Positions 26,982 through 35,080 of a stretch of 64,000 nt of DNA are shown piece by piece. The translations under genes and the position numbers were made by a program. Numbering within the stretch: position 1 is the first letter of the stretch; each line of letters starts with the position of its first letter. The stretch lies in the NCBI RefSeq assembly GCF_003261235.1, contig NZ_CP030085.1:248001-312000 (forward strand), given 5' to 3'. The notes beneath the pieces are model-generated. The model did no database searches. It had not been told where the DNA came from and saw nothing but the letters and a program-made list of their open reading frames with translations. The DNA comes from Polynucleobacter paneuropaeus. GTDB lineage: Bacteria > Pseudomonadota > Gammaproteobacteria > Burkholderiales > Burkholderiaceae.

Positions 26982-27737
26982 TTAAAACGCCTGGCGAATG
27001 CGCTCTAGGTCTTCTGGTGTGTCGACCCCTGTTGGTGGTGCCTGAGGGGCGATATGGACTGCAATCTGGTAACCATACCAAAGTGCACGCAGTTGTTCTA
27101 GTGCCTCAGCTTGCTCTGAAGGGGCCGGCTTGAGACGAGTGTAAGCCTGTAAAAACGTCGCTCGGTATGCATAAATGCCGATATGACGAAGATGCAGTTG
27201 GCTGGGCAATTGTGTATCTGAATCTCGCACAAACGGAATCGGTGCTCGTGAAAAATACAAAGCATGACCCGCGCGATTGAGAACTACCTTCACGACATTC
27301 GGATTAGCAATTTCCTCTAAATCAGTGATAGTTACTGCAACGGTCGAGATGGCGCAATTGGTATTACTAGAAAGCGTTTGCGCTACATGATTAATGAGCT
27401 CTGGTGGAATCGCGGGTTCATCGCCTTGGACGTTAACAACTAAAGTCTGTTCTGGTAGTTTGAGTAGATGGGCGACTTCAGCAATGCGATCAGTACCGGT
27501 TGGATGGTCCTCACGTGTGAGAATGCATTCAATTTGATGGGACTTGCAAGCGGCCAAAATTTCAGCAGAGTCGGTGGCGACCAGCACTTTCTTAGCCTGC
27601 GATTTTTTTGCCTGCTCAGCAACGCGCACAACCATCGGTTTACCAGCAATATCGGCAAGCGGTTTACGCGGTAAGCGAGTCGATCCCAGTCTTGCGGGAA
27701 TGACGACCAGAAATTCAGGGCTTGTGGCAGAAGTCAA
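26982..27737 (-). CDS. kdsB: 3-deoxy-manno-octulosonate cytidylyltransferase
   Basis: KdsB activates Kdo as CMP-Kdo for the LPS inner core. The N-terminal nucleotide motif IPARLGSTRLPRKPL is clear. It is followed by VNVQGDEPAIPPE and the HIGIYAYR segment typical of the family. The length of 251 residues is normal. It is the last gene of exbB-exbD-lpxK-trm112-kdsB, grouping lipid A and Kdo enzymes. Confidence 0.96.
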   Translation of the reverse strand: MTSATSPEFLVVIPARLGSTRLPRKPLADIAGKPMVVRVAEQAKKSQAKKVLVATDSAEILAACKSHQIECILTREDHPTGTDRIAEVAHLLKLPEQTLVVNVQGDEPAIPPELINHVAQTLSSNTNCAISTVAVTITDLEEIANPNVVKVVLNRAGHALYFSRAPIPFVRDSDTQLPSQLHLRHIGIYAYRATFLQAYTRLKPAPSEQAEALEQLRALWYGYQIAVHIAPQAPPTGVDTPEDLERIRQAF

Positions 27738-27764
27738 CGTAATCGGCTCTAGAGTAGTAATGCC

Positions 27765-27944
27765 TTAGATCACTTCATCAGGCGCAAGAGCGCGCGCTTC
27801 ATCGATGATCATCACTGGAATATCTTCCCGAATCGGATACGCCAAGCGATCAGCTTTACAGATGAGCTCATGCTTTTGGGTATTGAGCGTCAGTGCACTT
27901 TTACAGAGTGGGCAAACCAAAATTTCGAGTAGGCGTTTATCCAT
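27765..27944 (-). CDS. Trm112-like zinc-ribbon protein (UPF0434)
   Basis: This 59-residue protein starts MDKRLLEILVCPLCKS and has the CxxC pair of the Trm112/YcaR family plus a later cysteine. Its function in bacteria is unclear. It is conserved between lpxK and kdsB in many proteobacteria, as here. The ATG at 27944 is chosen over an upstream TTG because it matches the family start. Confidence 0.9.
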   Translation of the reverse strand: MDKRLLEILVCPLCKSALTLNTQKHELICKADRLAYPIREDIPVMIIDEARALAPDEVI

Positions 27945-27968
27945 GGTAATTCTCAATTCATTAATAGA

Positions 27969-29060
27969 TTACAAAGTGTAGCGGTTCGGATCGGGTCTGT
28001 GCAAAATGGTTTGCAACCACTCGAGCAAATCTTCTGGAATATTGAGGTGCATGGGTATTACCCAAATGCGAGCATCGTTAATATCCTTACATTTTACGGC
28101 GTCTTTTTCGGTAATCAGAATGCAATCGGCATCAATTTTTTGAAAAAATTCAGGAGTAAAGCTGCTGTGATCAGGTAGACCAATGCCTTTAATCTTTAAA
28201 CCATGTTTTTCCAGATCACTAAAAAAGCGCTTGGGATTACCAATCGCAGCTACTGCTGTAATGCGAGTTCGCCCTGGTTTACCAGAGTAAGCCAGACTCA
28301 TATCATCAAGCGTTTTATAGGCCTGTGGGTTATTGAGTTGATAGGGTCTACCAAAATGGGGGCGGAGGGTAAAAGCGCGGCGACCTAAAAAATATTCATC
28401 TGCTTTGGCAGTAAGCGATGCAGCGCTACCCATTATCAGAGTCGCATCGCGCTCGCGGGTCAGGGGTTCACGAAGGGGGCCTGCTGGTAATAAAAATCCA
28501 TTGCCCTCACCACGTTGATCACGGACCACAAACTCTACATCGCGACCGCCTTCACGCGCTGGCCAGCGGACTAAACCCGAGTGCTGTAAGCCATCATCGC
28601 TAATGATCACATTCACTTCGGGGTATGCGTGTAATAAAGCGGCAATACTTTGCTTGCGCTTGGGATACACATAAAGCGGAAATTGATTATTGGTGCGTTT
28701 AGCAATTAAGACGGGTTCATCGCCCACCAGTGTGGGGTCTGAATCACTGGTCACTAGCATTGGCGCAGTTTGCGTATCGGCGCCATAGCCGCGACTAATG
28801 ATTCCAGGATGCCAGCCAAGCTCAGACAAGCGCTCGGCGAGTGAGATTACGATCGGGGTTTTGCCGGTGCCACCCACCCGAATATTGCCCACGATGATGA
28901 TCGGTACGCGCGCAGTCTTTTTACCAGTCAGATCAAATTCATTTAGGAGTTTGCGTAGACGCAGTAATTGCCCAAACAAAAAAGAGAGAGGCCAGAGTAA
29001 AAGACTGGTAGGGCCACGACGCTCCCAGAAGGCTGGAGCCTTGCTAAACATTTTGGGCAT
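27969..29060 (-). CDS. lpxK: Tetraacyldisaccharide 4'-kinase
   Basis: LpxK phosphorylates the 4' position of the lipid A disaccharide at the inner membrane. An N-terminal hydrophobic stretch (TSLLLWPLSFLFGQLLRL) anchors it. The Walker A sequence is GNIRVGGTGKTP and a DDGLQH motif lies further on. At 363 residues it is slightly longer than E. coli LpxK. Downstream it is followed by the Trm112-like gene with 24 bases between. Confidence 0.95.
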   Translation of the reverse strand: MPKMFSKAPAFWERRGPTSLLLWPLSFLFGQLLRLRKLLNEFDLTGKKTARVPIIIVGNIRVGGTGKTPIVISLAERLSELGWHPGIISRGYGADTQTAPMLVTSDSDPTLVGDEPVLIAKRTNNQFPLYVYPKRKQSIAALLHAYPEVNVIISDDGLQHSGLVRWPAREGGRDVEFVVRDQRGEGNGFLLPAGPLREPLTRERDATLIMGSAASLTAKADEYFLGRRAFTLRPHFGRPYQLNNPQAYKTLDDMSLAYSGKPGRTRITAVAAIGNPKRFFSDLEKHGLKIKGIGLPDHSSFTPEFFQKIDADCILITEKDAVKCKDINDARIWVIPMHLNIPEDLLEWLQTILHRPDPNRYTL

Positions 29061-29083
29061 GCGCTTTTGCGTTCGCTCTTGAA

Positions 29084-29545
29084 TTATTTCTTGGTTTGAG
29101 TGCTAAAGACAATATTCGAGAGATTAGCATCTCTTGCAGCTTCTAGGGCGCTCATGACGGCTTGATGCGGCGCTCTGGCATCAGCATCAATAGATACTTG
29201 CATATCCTTGTTGGGGCTATCTTGGTTGAGTATGGCAGCCAGCTGACTGCGCTCAGTAACTCGGCCATTGATGGCAAAGCGTCCATCACTACTGACGGCT
29301 ACATGAATTTGTTTGGTCTGGCTAGCGTTATCACTGCCGTTAGCAGTTGGCAGGGAAATAGCGAGCTCTTGGTAATGGGTAAAGGTAGTTGAGATCATTA
29401 AAAAAATCAGAACTACCAAGAGCACATCAATAAACGGAATGAGATTAATCTCGGGCTCAGGACTTTGAGTACGAGCATTCAAACCTAAAGAGAAGCCCCC
29501 TTTTTGGGTGGCTGTTTTAATGGCCAAGTTCGAAAGCCAACTCAT
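29084..29545 (-). CDS. exbD: ExbD-type biopolymer transport protein
   Basis: ExbD is the single-helix partner of ExbB in a proton-driven motor. The transmembrane segment INLIPFIDVLLVVLIFLM carries the conserved aspartate. Its start overlaps the exbB stop by four bases (ATGA), which implies translational coupling. The 153-residue protein has a Lys/Gly-rich leader of about 25 residues. No tonB gene is next to it, and the linkage to lpxK is the common betaproteobacterial arrangement. Confidence 0.92.
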   Translation of the reverse strand: MSWLSNLAIKTATQKGGFSLGLNARTQSPEPEINLIPFIDVLLVVLIFLMISTTFTHYQELAISLPTANGSDNASQTKQIHVAVSSDGRFAINGRVTERSQLAAILNQDSPNKDMQVSIDADARAPHQAVMSALEAARDANLSNIVFSTQTKK

Positions 29546-30168
29546 TGGGTAAAGAGTTTTTTAAATAACTGGCGAGTAAATTCTTCACACTCGCGTTGAC
29601 GCTGGTTAGCTATCGCACGCAAACCTCGCCAGGCTGCCAAAGCCGGAATCGCAATCAGTAGGCCAAAGGCCGTGTTGTAGAGCGCCACAGAGATGCCGTG
29701 CGCAAGTTGTTGAGGGCTGGCTGCTCCGCCATTGATTGCGCCTTGACTGCCAAAGATCTCAATCATGCCCACCACGGTGCCAAAAAGACCCAGGAGCGGC
29801 GCAACGGTCGCGATGGTAGCCAAGGCTCCAAGATAACGCTCAAGCTTATGCCAGGTCGCCTGGGCAATGGCTTGTAATTCTTCTAAGGCTGCCTCATTTG
29901 ATGCGCCAGAGATTCTCTCTTGTAAAACCCCTGCTAGGAGTGGCATGGCTGGTGAAAGCCGAGCAAGGCGCTCGATTTCTGAGCTGGGAACCGTTTTGCC
30001 AGATTCGAGCTGACTGGCTAGGGTGAAGGCAGTTTCCAGTGAGCCGGAGGGGAAGATCTGAATTTTGCGCAAATACCAGGCTCGCTCAATGACAATGGCA
30101 AGCCCAAGAATAGAAATGATGAGAAGTGGCCAAATCGGCCAGCCAGCAGACAATAAGATGGTGTACAT
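29542..30168 (-). CDS. exbB: ExbB-type MotA/TolQ proton channel protein
   Basis: This three-helix protein energises outer membrane processes together with ExbD. Helix 1 is WPIWPLLIISILGLAIVI, and the conserved TM2-TM3 region contains VAPLLGLFGTVVGMIEIF and AFGLLIAIPALAAW. I choose the ATG at 30168, giving 208 residues. The frame is open 32 codons further upstream to a TTG, but that leader is charged and unlike the family. Upstream lies a 314-base gap to the divergent xseA. Confidence 0.92.
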   Translation of the reverse strand: MYTILLSAGWPIWPLLIISILGLAIVIERAWYLRKIQIFPSGSLETAFTLASQLESGKTVPSSEIERLARLSPAMPLLAGVLQERISGASNEAALEELQAIAQATWHKLERYLGALATIATVAPLLGLFGTVVGMIEIFGSQGAINGGAASPQQLAHGISVALYNTAFGLLIAIPALAAWRGLRAIANQRQRECEEFTRQLFKKLFTQ

Positions 30169-30482
30169 AGACTGGTACTTTAGCCCAATTGCCTTATCCC
30201 TTTCTGAAAGCTGCCCTGTGGATAACTCTGTGCAAAACTTTTCTAAGGCCTTGATCTCGGTCAAGAATCGACATTTTCTTGGATAGATTGATGGGATCTG
30301 ATCCCGTTTAGAGAGACAAATTTAATTAATATAAATCAATGGCTTATAGAGCTACTGTTGGAATAATGCGACGCACTGGGTCAGCGATTACTTACATTGA
30401 CTTTGGTCTATTGGCTCTAATATGGGTCTGTGGATAGTTTATGGGCAGCAAAGCCTCATAGTTTGAGAACACGCGAGAAAAA
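30169..30482. other. Divergent intergenic region between exbB and xseA
   Basis: This 314-base stretch holds no convincing gene. It contains two DnaA-box-like nonamers on the minus-reading sense, TGTGGATAA at 30217-30225 and TGTGGATAG at 30429-30437. There is a short palindrome GGGAT-CTG-ATCCC at 30293-30305 and a possible xseA promoter at 30397-30423. Promoters for both flanking genes must lie here. Confidence 0.6.
30397..30423 (+). promoter_or_regulatory. Candidate promoter for xseA
   Basis: TTGACT at 30397-30402 and TAATAT at 30418-30423 are good hexamers, but the 15-base spacer is short. A DnaA-box-like nonamer begins six bases downstream, over the expected transcription start. Confidence 0.3.
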
Positions 30483-31685
30483 ATGTCGGAAATATCAAGG
30501 GAAGTCCTGTCGGTTGGCGATCTAAACCGCGCCATTGCAAGCTCATTAGAGGCGCAATTCGATACCGTCTTGGTGAGCGGGGAGATTTCTAACTTCAAGG
30601 CATATGACAGCGGACACTGGTATTTCTCATTAAAAGATGATGAAGGGCAAATTCGCTGCGTGATGTTTCGGGGGCGTAATAGCCAGGTGGGCTTTATGCC
30701 CCAATCTGGAGATTTGGTTGAAGTCAGTGCCAGTTTAGGGATGTATGTGCCGCGAGGTGATGTGCAGCTGACCATTCAAGGTTTACGTAAAGCGGGCATG
30801 GGCGGCTTATACGAAGCCTTTCTTAAACTCAAAGCCAAACTCACTAAAGAAGGTTTATTTGATCTAGAGCGTAAACGTGAGATTCCAAGTCATCCGCGTG
30901 CGATTGGCATCATCACTTCTCCACAAGCAGCGGCGCTCAAAGATGTGCTCAGCACCCTCCAAAGAAGAAGTCCACATATCCCGATTGTGATTTATCCCAC
31001 GCTCGTGCAAGGCCCTGATGCGCCTGCTGGAATTATTTCTGCTATTCAGAACGCCAATCAAGAAGCAGCGGTTGATGTGATCTTGTTGGTTCGGGGAGGC
31101 GGGAGCATTGAAGATCTGTGGGCCTTTAATGATGAGCAGCTCGCTTACGCCATTGCAGGCTCAGTCATACCGATTGTCAGTGGCGTAGGGCACGAGACCG
31201 ATGTCACCATTGCAGACTTTGTCGCCGATCTGCGGGCGCCAACCCCAACCGGGGCAGCAGAGCTCTCAGCACCCCGTAAAGATCAATTGCTGCAAGAGTT
31301 AGCAACAATTGAGCAAGCACTCTATCAGCGCTTAATGCAGCGCGTTGAGCGTGAAGCCCAAACCTTAGATCAATTGGCGCTCAGACTCTCCCATGCGTTG
31401 CCTAATCCTGATCGGATGCGTGAGCAAATCACTTCATGGCAGACCCGTTTGCAACAAGCGTGGTCAGTACAAATCGATAATTTCAAGCGCAACCAAAATC
31501 ACTATCAATTGCAACTCGAGATGCTCAATCCCCAGCGCACCCTAGAGCGGGGCTATGCCGTGATTCTGAATCCAGCAATGCAAGCGATCCGCAAGCCCCA
31601 AGACTTAAATACGCAAAACCAGTTTGAAGTACGCTTAGCAGATGGGTCTTCTCAAGTTCGATTTAAGGATTTAAATCCCCTGTAA
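30483..31685 (+). CDS. xseA: Exodeoxyribonuclease VII large subunit
   Basis: XseA is the catalytic subunit of an exonuclease that degrades single-stranded DNA. The N-terminal OB-fold is present (LVSGEISNFKAYDSGHWYFS). The catalytic domain carries GIITSPQAAALKDVL and the conserved VLLVRGGGSIEDLWAFND and GVGHETDVTI motifs. A predicted helical region follows, with the GYAVI motif near the C-terminus. At 400 residues it is slightly shorter than E. coli XseA. The small subunit gene xseB is not in the window. Confidence 0.96.
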   Translation: MSEISREVLSVGDLNRAIASSLEAQFDTVLVSGEISNFKAYDSGHWYFSLKDDEGQIRCVMFRGRNSQVGFMPQSGDLVEVSASLGMYVPRGDVQLTIQGLRKAGMGGLYEAFLKLKAKLTKEGLFDLERKREIPSHPRAIGIITSPQAAALKDVLSTLQRRSPHIPIVIYPTLVQGPDAPAGIISAIQNANQEAAVDVILLVRGGGSIEDLWAFNDEQLAYAIAGSVIPIVSGVGHETDVTIADFVADLRAPTPTGAAELSAPRKDQLLQELATIEQALYQRLMQRVEREAQTLDQLALRLSHALPNPDRMREQITSWQTRLQQAWSVQIDNFKRNQNHYQLQLEMLNPQRTLERGYAVILNPAMQAIRKPQDLNTQNQFEVRLADGSSQVRFKDLNPL

Positions 31686-31702
31686 TGCTTACTATCTTTG
31701 AG

Positions 31703-31733
31703 TTATTATACAAGTAATTATTTTGTATAATAA
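31703..31733 (+). promoter_or_regulatory. Palindromic operator/promoter of the nucleotidyltransferase-fold gene
   Basis: TTATTATACAA (31703-31713) and TTGTATAATAA (31723-31733) form a perfect inverted repeat with a 9-base spacer. The right arm contains TATAAT at 31726-31731. The left arm falls exactly where a -35 element would be with 17-base spacing. Transcription would start near 31738, one base before the ATG at 31739, so the message would be leaderless. No Shine-Dalgarno sequence is present. A repressor binding both arms would cover the whole promoter. Confidence 0.65.
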
Positions 31734-31738
31734 CCAAA

Positions 31739-32791
31739 ATGACGAACAAAATCCTCTACAAGCCACTCTCCTTGTCCGCACAAACGGCTTATGCTGAGCT
31801 GCAGGACCAATTACGCATTCAGGCAATTGACAGATTGCGGGCCTTGCCAGGAGCATTTCACCGTCAGTTGCAAAAAGGCCGTTCTTACGTTTATTACGGC
31901 TATCGCGACATTGATGGCCGTGGGCGTATGGCATATTTGGGGCCTGAAAATGAGCGTGTTTTAGAGTTGATAGAGAGCCGTAAAAAAGTAAAAGAGGGCT
32001 CTATTCAGGATCAAACGCAAAAATTGACTGCTTCAGCTCAAGCTTTGGGTTGTATGGGTACGCTTCAAAAACATTTTCGTGTCATCAACCGACTTGAGCA
32101 ATATGGATTTTTTAGTGCAGGGGGGATTTTAATTGGCACCCACGCATTTTTAGCGATGGGTAATATGCTGGGGGTGCAATGGACATCTGCACAGCAAACA
32201 ATGGATGTCGATTTTGCTCATGCAGGTAATAATGTTTCGATTGCCTTGGCTGCCAATATGAAGATTTCTGTTCATGATGCTCTGAGTTCATTGGAGATGG
32301 GTTTACTGCCGATTGCAGAGTTCTCTGGCAAAACAGGGGCTCAGTACCGTAATCCCCTAGACCCGGAACTGCGTCTGGATTTTGTTACTGCCGAAACTCG
32401 TAGCGGAGGCCCAGTTGTTCTGCCTGAACTAGGCCTTGCACTCGAGTGTTTAAAATTTATGGAGTTCTCTTTGGTTGATACAACCCAGGCAGTTCTTCTG
32501 AGTAAGCAAGGTGCTTGTATAGTGAATATTCCTTCACCAGAGCGCTACGCAGTGCATAAGTTAATTGTTTACGGGGAGAGGCCCAATAGCGATCGTGTAA
32601 AAGCAAATAAAGATCTCATGCAGGCCGCTGCTATTTTTCAAGTGCTGTCTGATAATGGGCAAATAGAGTTAATTAGGAGAGCTTGGCGCAACGCTGAAGA
32701 ACGTGGACCAGGATGGAAAAAAAGACTCAATCAGGGTAAGTCGGCGCTCTTAAAACAATATCCAGAACTATTAAAGATCAGTAACGCGTAA
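31739..32791 (+). CDS. GSU2403-family nucleotidyltransferase-fold protein
   Basis: The 350-residue protein resembles the GSU2403 family of nucleotidyltransferase-fold proteins (NTP_transf_8 type). A central FFSAGGILIGTHAFLA segment would be the Gly-rich motif that opens such folds. It is followed by TMDVDFAHAG with the paired aspartates expected for metal binding, and RLDFVT as a third acidic strand. The N-terminal ~90 residues are basic and aromatic and end in RKKVKEG. The biological role is unknown; many proteins with this fold are toxins or defence effectors. It sits alone between xseA and the convergent murB, directly behind a palindromic promoter. Confidence 0.75.
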   Translation: MTNKILYKPLSLSAQTAYAELQDQLRIQAIDRLRALPGAFHRQLQKGRSYVYYGYRDIDGRGRMAYLGPENERVLELIESRKKVKEGSIQDQTQKLTASAQALGCMGTLQKHFRVINRLEQYGFFSAGGILIGTHAFLAMGNMLGVQWTSAQQTMDVDFAHAGNNVSIALAANMKISVHDALSSLEMGLLPIAEFSGKTGAQYRNPLDPELRLDFVTAETRSGGPVVLPELGLALECLKFMEFSLVDTTQAVLLSKQGACIVNIPSPERYAVHKLIVYGERPNSDRVKANKDLMQAAAIFQVLSDNGQIELIRRAWRNAEERGPGWKKRLNQGKSALLKQYPELLKISNA

Positions 32792-32811
32792 TTTCTATTG
32801 ACCGGATTAAT

Positions 32812-33846
32812 TTAAAAAATATTTGGCTCTATCTGCAACTGCACCCCAAAGGTTTCTTGCACCTTGTCTTGAATCTGTTTTGCTAGACCAAGAATATCTT
32901 GAGCGCTACCGCCACCATAGTTCACTAAGACCAAGGCCTGTTTGTTGTAGACCCCTACAGGCCCTATTCGTTTGCCTTTGAAGCCGCATTGATCAATCAG
33001 CCAGCCTGCTGCCAGCTTACGCTGACCTACTGCATCTGGAAAAGACACTATTGCGGGATATTGCTTTGCTAGCTCGGTGCATTGCGCTTCACTGACAATC
33101 GGGTTCTGAAAAAAACTGCCTGCATTACCCAAGACTTTAGGATCAGGCAATTTGCTCGAGCGTATGGCACAAACGGCATTGAAAATTTCTAGTGGGGTGG
33201 GGCTCTGATTGGAAAACTGTTTTGCTAGTTCAGCGTAAGTCAATTTTGGGGCCCAGGCTTTTGGAAGTTTAAAAGTGACTTGGGTGATGATGAAACGATT
33301 GGGATTCTGTTTGAAGTAACTATCGCGATAAGCAAACTCACACTCGCGATTACTCAAAGTAACAAAGCCGTTTTTTTCAGTATCAAAAGCCTGCACGTTC
33401 TCAATAAAGTGAGCGACTTCCAAGCCATAAGCGCCAATATTTTGAATTGGAGAGGCGCCTACGGTTCCTGGAATAAGGGCAAGGTTTTCCATTCCGGGAA
33501 AACCTTGCGCAAGAGTCCACTGTACAAAATCGTGCCAATGTTCACCAGCACCTACTCGAATCAATGTCTCTGTTCTATCGCTAGAAATAACTTCTCTGCC
33601 AGCAATATCGATTAAAAGGGTGATCCCAGGCAATACGCTTGGAAGAACCACATTACTGCCTCCCCCTAAGACTTGCCAAGGCAGGCCATGAGCTTTGATG
33701 TCTTGTAAAAGCAAAGGAATTTGCTCGGATTTGGAAATCACAATCGCTTGCTCAGCGTAGGACTCGATTCCTAAGGTATTGCGCTGCAAGAGCCCAAGCT
33801 TTGGCGTGCAGTTGGCAAGGGTTGTGCTTGATGAGGGCAAGTTCAT
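32812..33846 (-). CDS. murB: UDP-N-acetylmuramate dehydrogenase
   Basis: MurB reduces UDP-GlcNAc-enolpyruvate to UDP-MurNAc in peptidoglycan synthesis. The FAD-binding motif VLGGGSNVV and LIPGTVGASPIQNIGAYG are visible. The substrate-site serine region GNAGSFFQNP and a C-terminal catalytic glutamate region follow. At 344 residues and with the YAEQ-type N-terminus it is a type I MurB. It is transcribed divergently from yajQ with 93 bases between. Confidence 0.95.
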   Translation of the reverse strand: MNLPSSSTTLANCTPKLGLLQRNTLGIESYAEQAIVISKSEQIPLLLQDIKAHGLPWQVLGGGSNVVLPSVLPGITLLIDIAGREVISSDRTETLIRVGAGEHWHDFVQWTLAQGFPGMENLALIPGTVGASPIQNIGAYGLEVAHFIENVQAFDTEKNGFVTLSNRECEFAYRDSYFKQNPNRFIITQVTFKLPKAWAPKLTYAELAKQFSNQSPTPLEIFNAVCAIRSSKLPDPKVLGNAGSFFQNPIVSEAQCTELAKQYPAIVSFPDAVGQRKLAAGWLIDQCGFKGKRIGPVGVYNKQALVLVNYGGGSAQDILGLAKQIQDKVQETFGVQLQIEPNIF

Positions 33847-33939
33847 GCCACAATCTTATTCGTCTTCGGCGTTTTGGGAAAAAAATCCCAGAAAATGCTA
33901 AAAAAGTGCAAAGTTAAAGTATTCATACAGGAGTGAAAA

Positions 33940-34425
33940 ATGCCCTCATTTGATGTGGTTTGTGAACCCGATATGGTTGAACTTAAAAATGCCATTGAGC
34001 AGTCCAATAAAGAAATCGCCAATCGCTTTGACTTCAAAGGTTCGGATAGCCGAGTCGAGCAAAAAGATGAAGCCCTCATTTTGTATGGCGATGATGACTT
34101 TAAATTGGGTCAGGTCAGAGATGTGCTGGTTGGTAAGATGGCCAAGCGCAACGTCGATGTGCGTTATCTGAAAGACGATAAGACCGAGACGATTGGTGGC
34201 GATAAGCGCAAGCAAACCATGAAGATCCAAAAAGGCATTACCTCAGAGTTGTCTAAAAAAGTCGTTCGCATCATTAAAGATAGCAAGATCAAAGTGCAAG
34301 CCAGTATTCAAGGTGACGCTGTGCGCGTCACTGGTGGTAAGCGCGATGATCTACAAGAAGTGATGACTATGTTGCGTAAAGAAGTTACTGAGGCGCCACT
34401 GGGTTTTAATAATTTCCGTGACTAA
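33940..34425 (+). CDS. YajQ-family nucleotide/cyclic-di-GMP-binding protein
   Basis: This 161-residue cytoplasmic protein starts MPSFDVVCEPDMVELKNA and contains NRFDFKGSD, both hallmarks of the YajQ family. Members bind cyclic di-GMP or other nucleotides and act as regulators in some bacteria. It has two ferredoxin-like halves. The ATG follows AGGAG by seven bases. The BrnT/BrnA pair lies directly downstream. Confidence 0.95.
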   Translation: MPSFDVVCEPDMVELKNAIEQSNKEIANRFDFKGSDSRVEQKDEALILYGDDDFKLGQVRDVLVGKMAKRNVDVRYLKDDKTETIGGDKRKQTMKIQKGITSELSKKVVRIIKDSKIKVQASIQGDAVRVTGGKRDDLQEVMTMLRKEVTEAPLGFNNFRD

Positions 34426-34459
34426 GGCATTGGAGGTTTGACCACTTTACTTGGTGGGT

Positions 34460-34484
34460 TATGTATATTATAGTAATATACATA
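34460..34484 (+). promoter_or_regulatory. Palindromic operator/promoter of brnTA
   Basis: TATGTATATTA (34460-34470) and TAATATACATA (34474-34484) are a perfect inverted repeat with a 3-base spacer, one base before the brnT ATG. TTGACC at 34438-34443 may be the -35 element and the AT-rich arm the -10. BrnA-type antitoxins bind palindromes at their own promoters, so autoregulation is likely. No Shine-Dalgarno sequence separates the palindrome from the start. Confidence 0.7.
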
Positions 34485-34485
34485 A

Positions 34486-34788
34486 ATGATTGATTTTGAG
34501 CTAATATTAGGGCTCCAGTGGGACGCAGGAAATGCTTATAAAAATAAGGATAAGCATGGTGTATCGCAGGTGGAGGCTGAAGAGATCTTTTTTAATCAGC
34601 CGCTATTGATTCAGGATGATGCTAAACACAGTATTGGGGAAAGTCGATTTCTTGCTCTGGGTATCACTGCAGATGGTAAACAGTTATCGGTAATTTTTAC
34701 CTTGAGGGTTCAAAGCAGCTTGATCCGTGTGGATTCAGCAAGGCCGATGAGCAAGAAAGAGAGGGAATTTTATGAAAAAGTCCAATAA
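34486..34788 (+). CDS. brnT: BrnT-family toxin
   Basis: BrnT toxins have a RelE-like RNase fold and inhibit translation. The 100-residue protein has the family features: the N-terminal LQWDAGNAYKNKDKHGVS segment, the EAEEIFF helix, RFLALGITADGK and the C-terminal RVDSARPMSKKERE. The toxin gene precedes and overlaps the antitoxin gene by 17 bases, the usual brnTA order. Start ATG at 34486 follows the palindrome by one base, so translation may be leaderless. Confidence 0.88.
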   Translation: MIDFELILGLQWDAGNAYKNKDKHGVSQVEAEEIFFNQPLLIQDDAKHSIGESRFLALGITADGKQLSVIFTLRVQSSLIRVDSARPMSKKEREFYEKVQ

Positions 34789-35044
34789 AGTAATTCCACA
34801 ATTTAAGAGCGAGAAAGAGGAGCGCGCATTCTGGGAAAAGAATGATGCTTCAGAATATTTTGATTTATCCAAAGCGGTACGTGTGGTCATGCCCAATCTA
34901 AAACCAACTACAGCCTCAATTTCTTTGCGCTTATCTCAAAGTTTTCTAGAGGGGATTAAATTACAAGCAAATAAAATGGATGTGCCTTATCAGTCGCTTA
35001 TGAAAGTCTGGCTAGCTGAAAAACTAGAAGAGGCAACCAAATAA
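34772..35044 (+). CDS. brnA: BrnA-family antitoxin
   Basis: This 90-residue protein is the partner of the BrnT toxin. The N-terminal half (EERAFWEKNDASEYFDLSKA) would wrap the toxin. The C-terminal half (ISLRLSQSFLEGIKLQA) resembles a ribbon-helix-helix DNA-binding domain of the CopG/BrnA type. A GAGAGGGA ribosome binding site inside brnT supports the ATG at 34772. The complex probably represses its own promoter through the palindrome upstream of brnT. Confidence 0.85.
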   Translation: MKKSNKVIPQFKSEKEERAFWEKNDASEYFDLSKAVRVVMPNLKPTTASISLRLSQSFLEGIKLQANKMDVPYQSLMKVWLAEKLEEATK

Positions 35045-35080
35045 GGAAGGTTGTTAATCCGCTTTTTAAGGTTGAACACC

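Noticed and set aside
30217..30437. Replication origin suggested by DnaA-box-like sites
   Set aside because: Only two nonamers, one of them imperfect, with no dnaA or dnaN nearby and no AT-rich unwinding element clustered with them.
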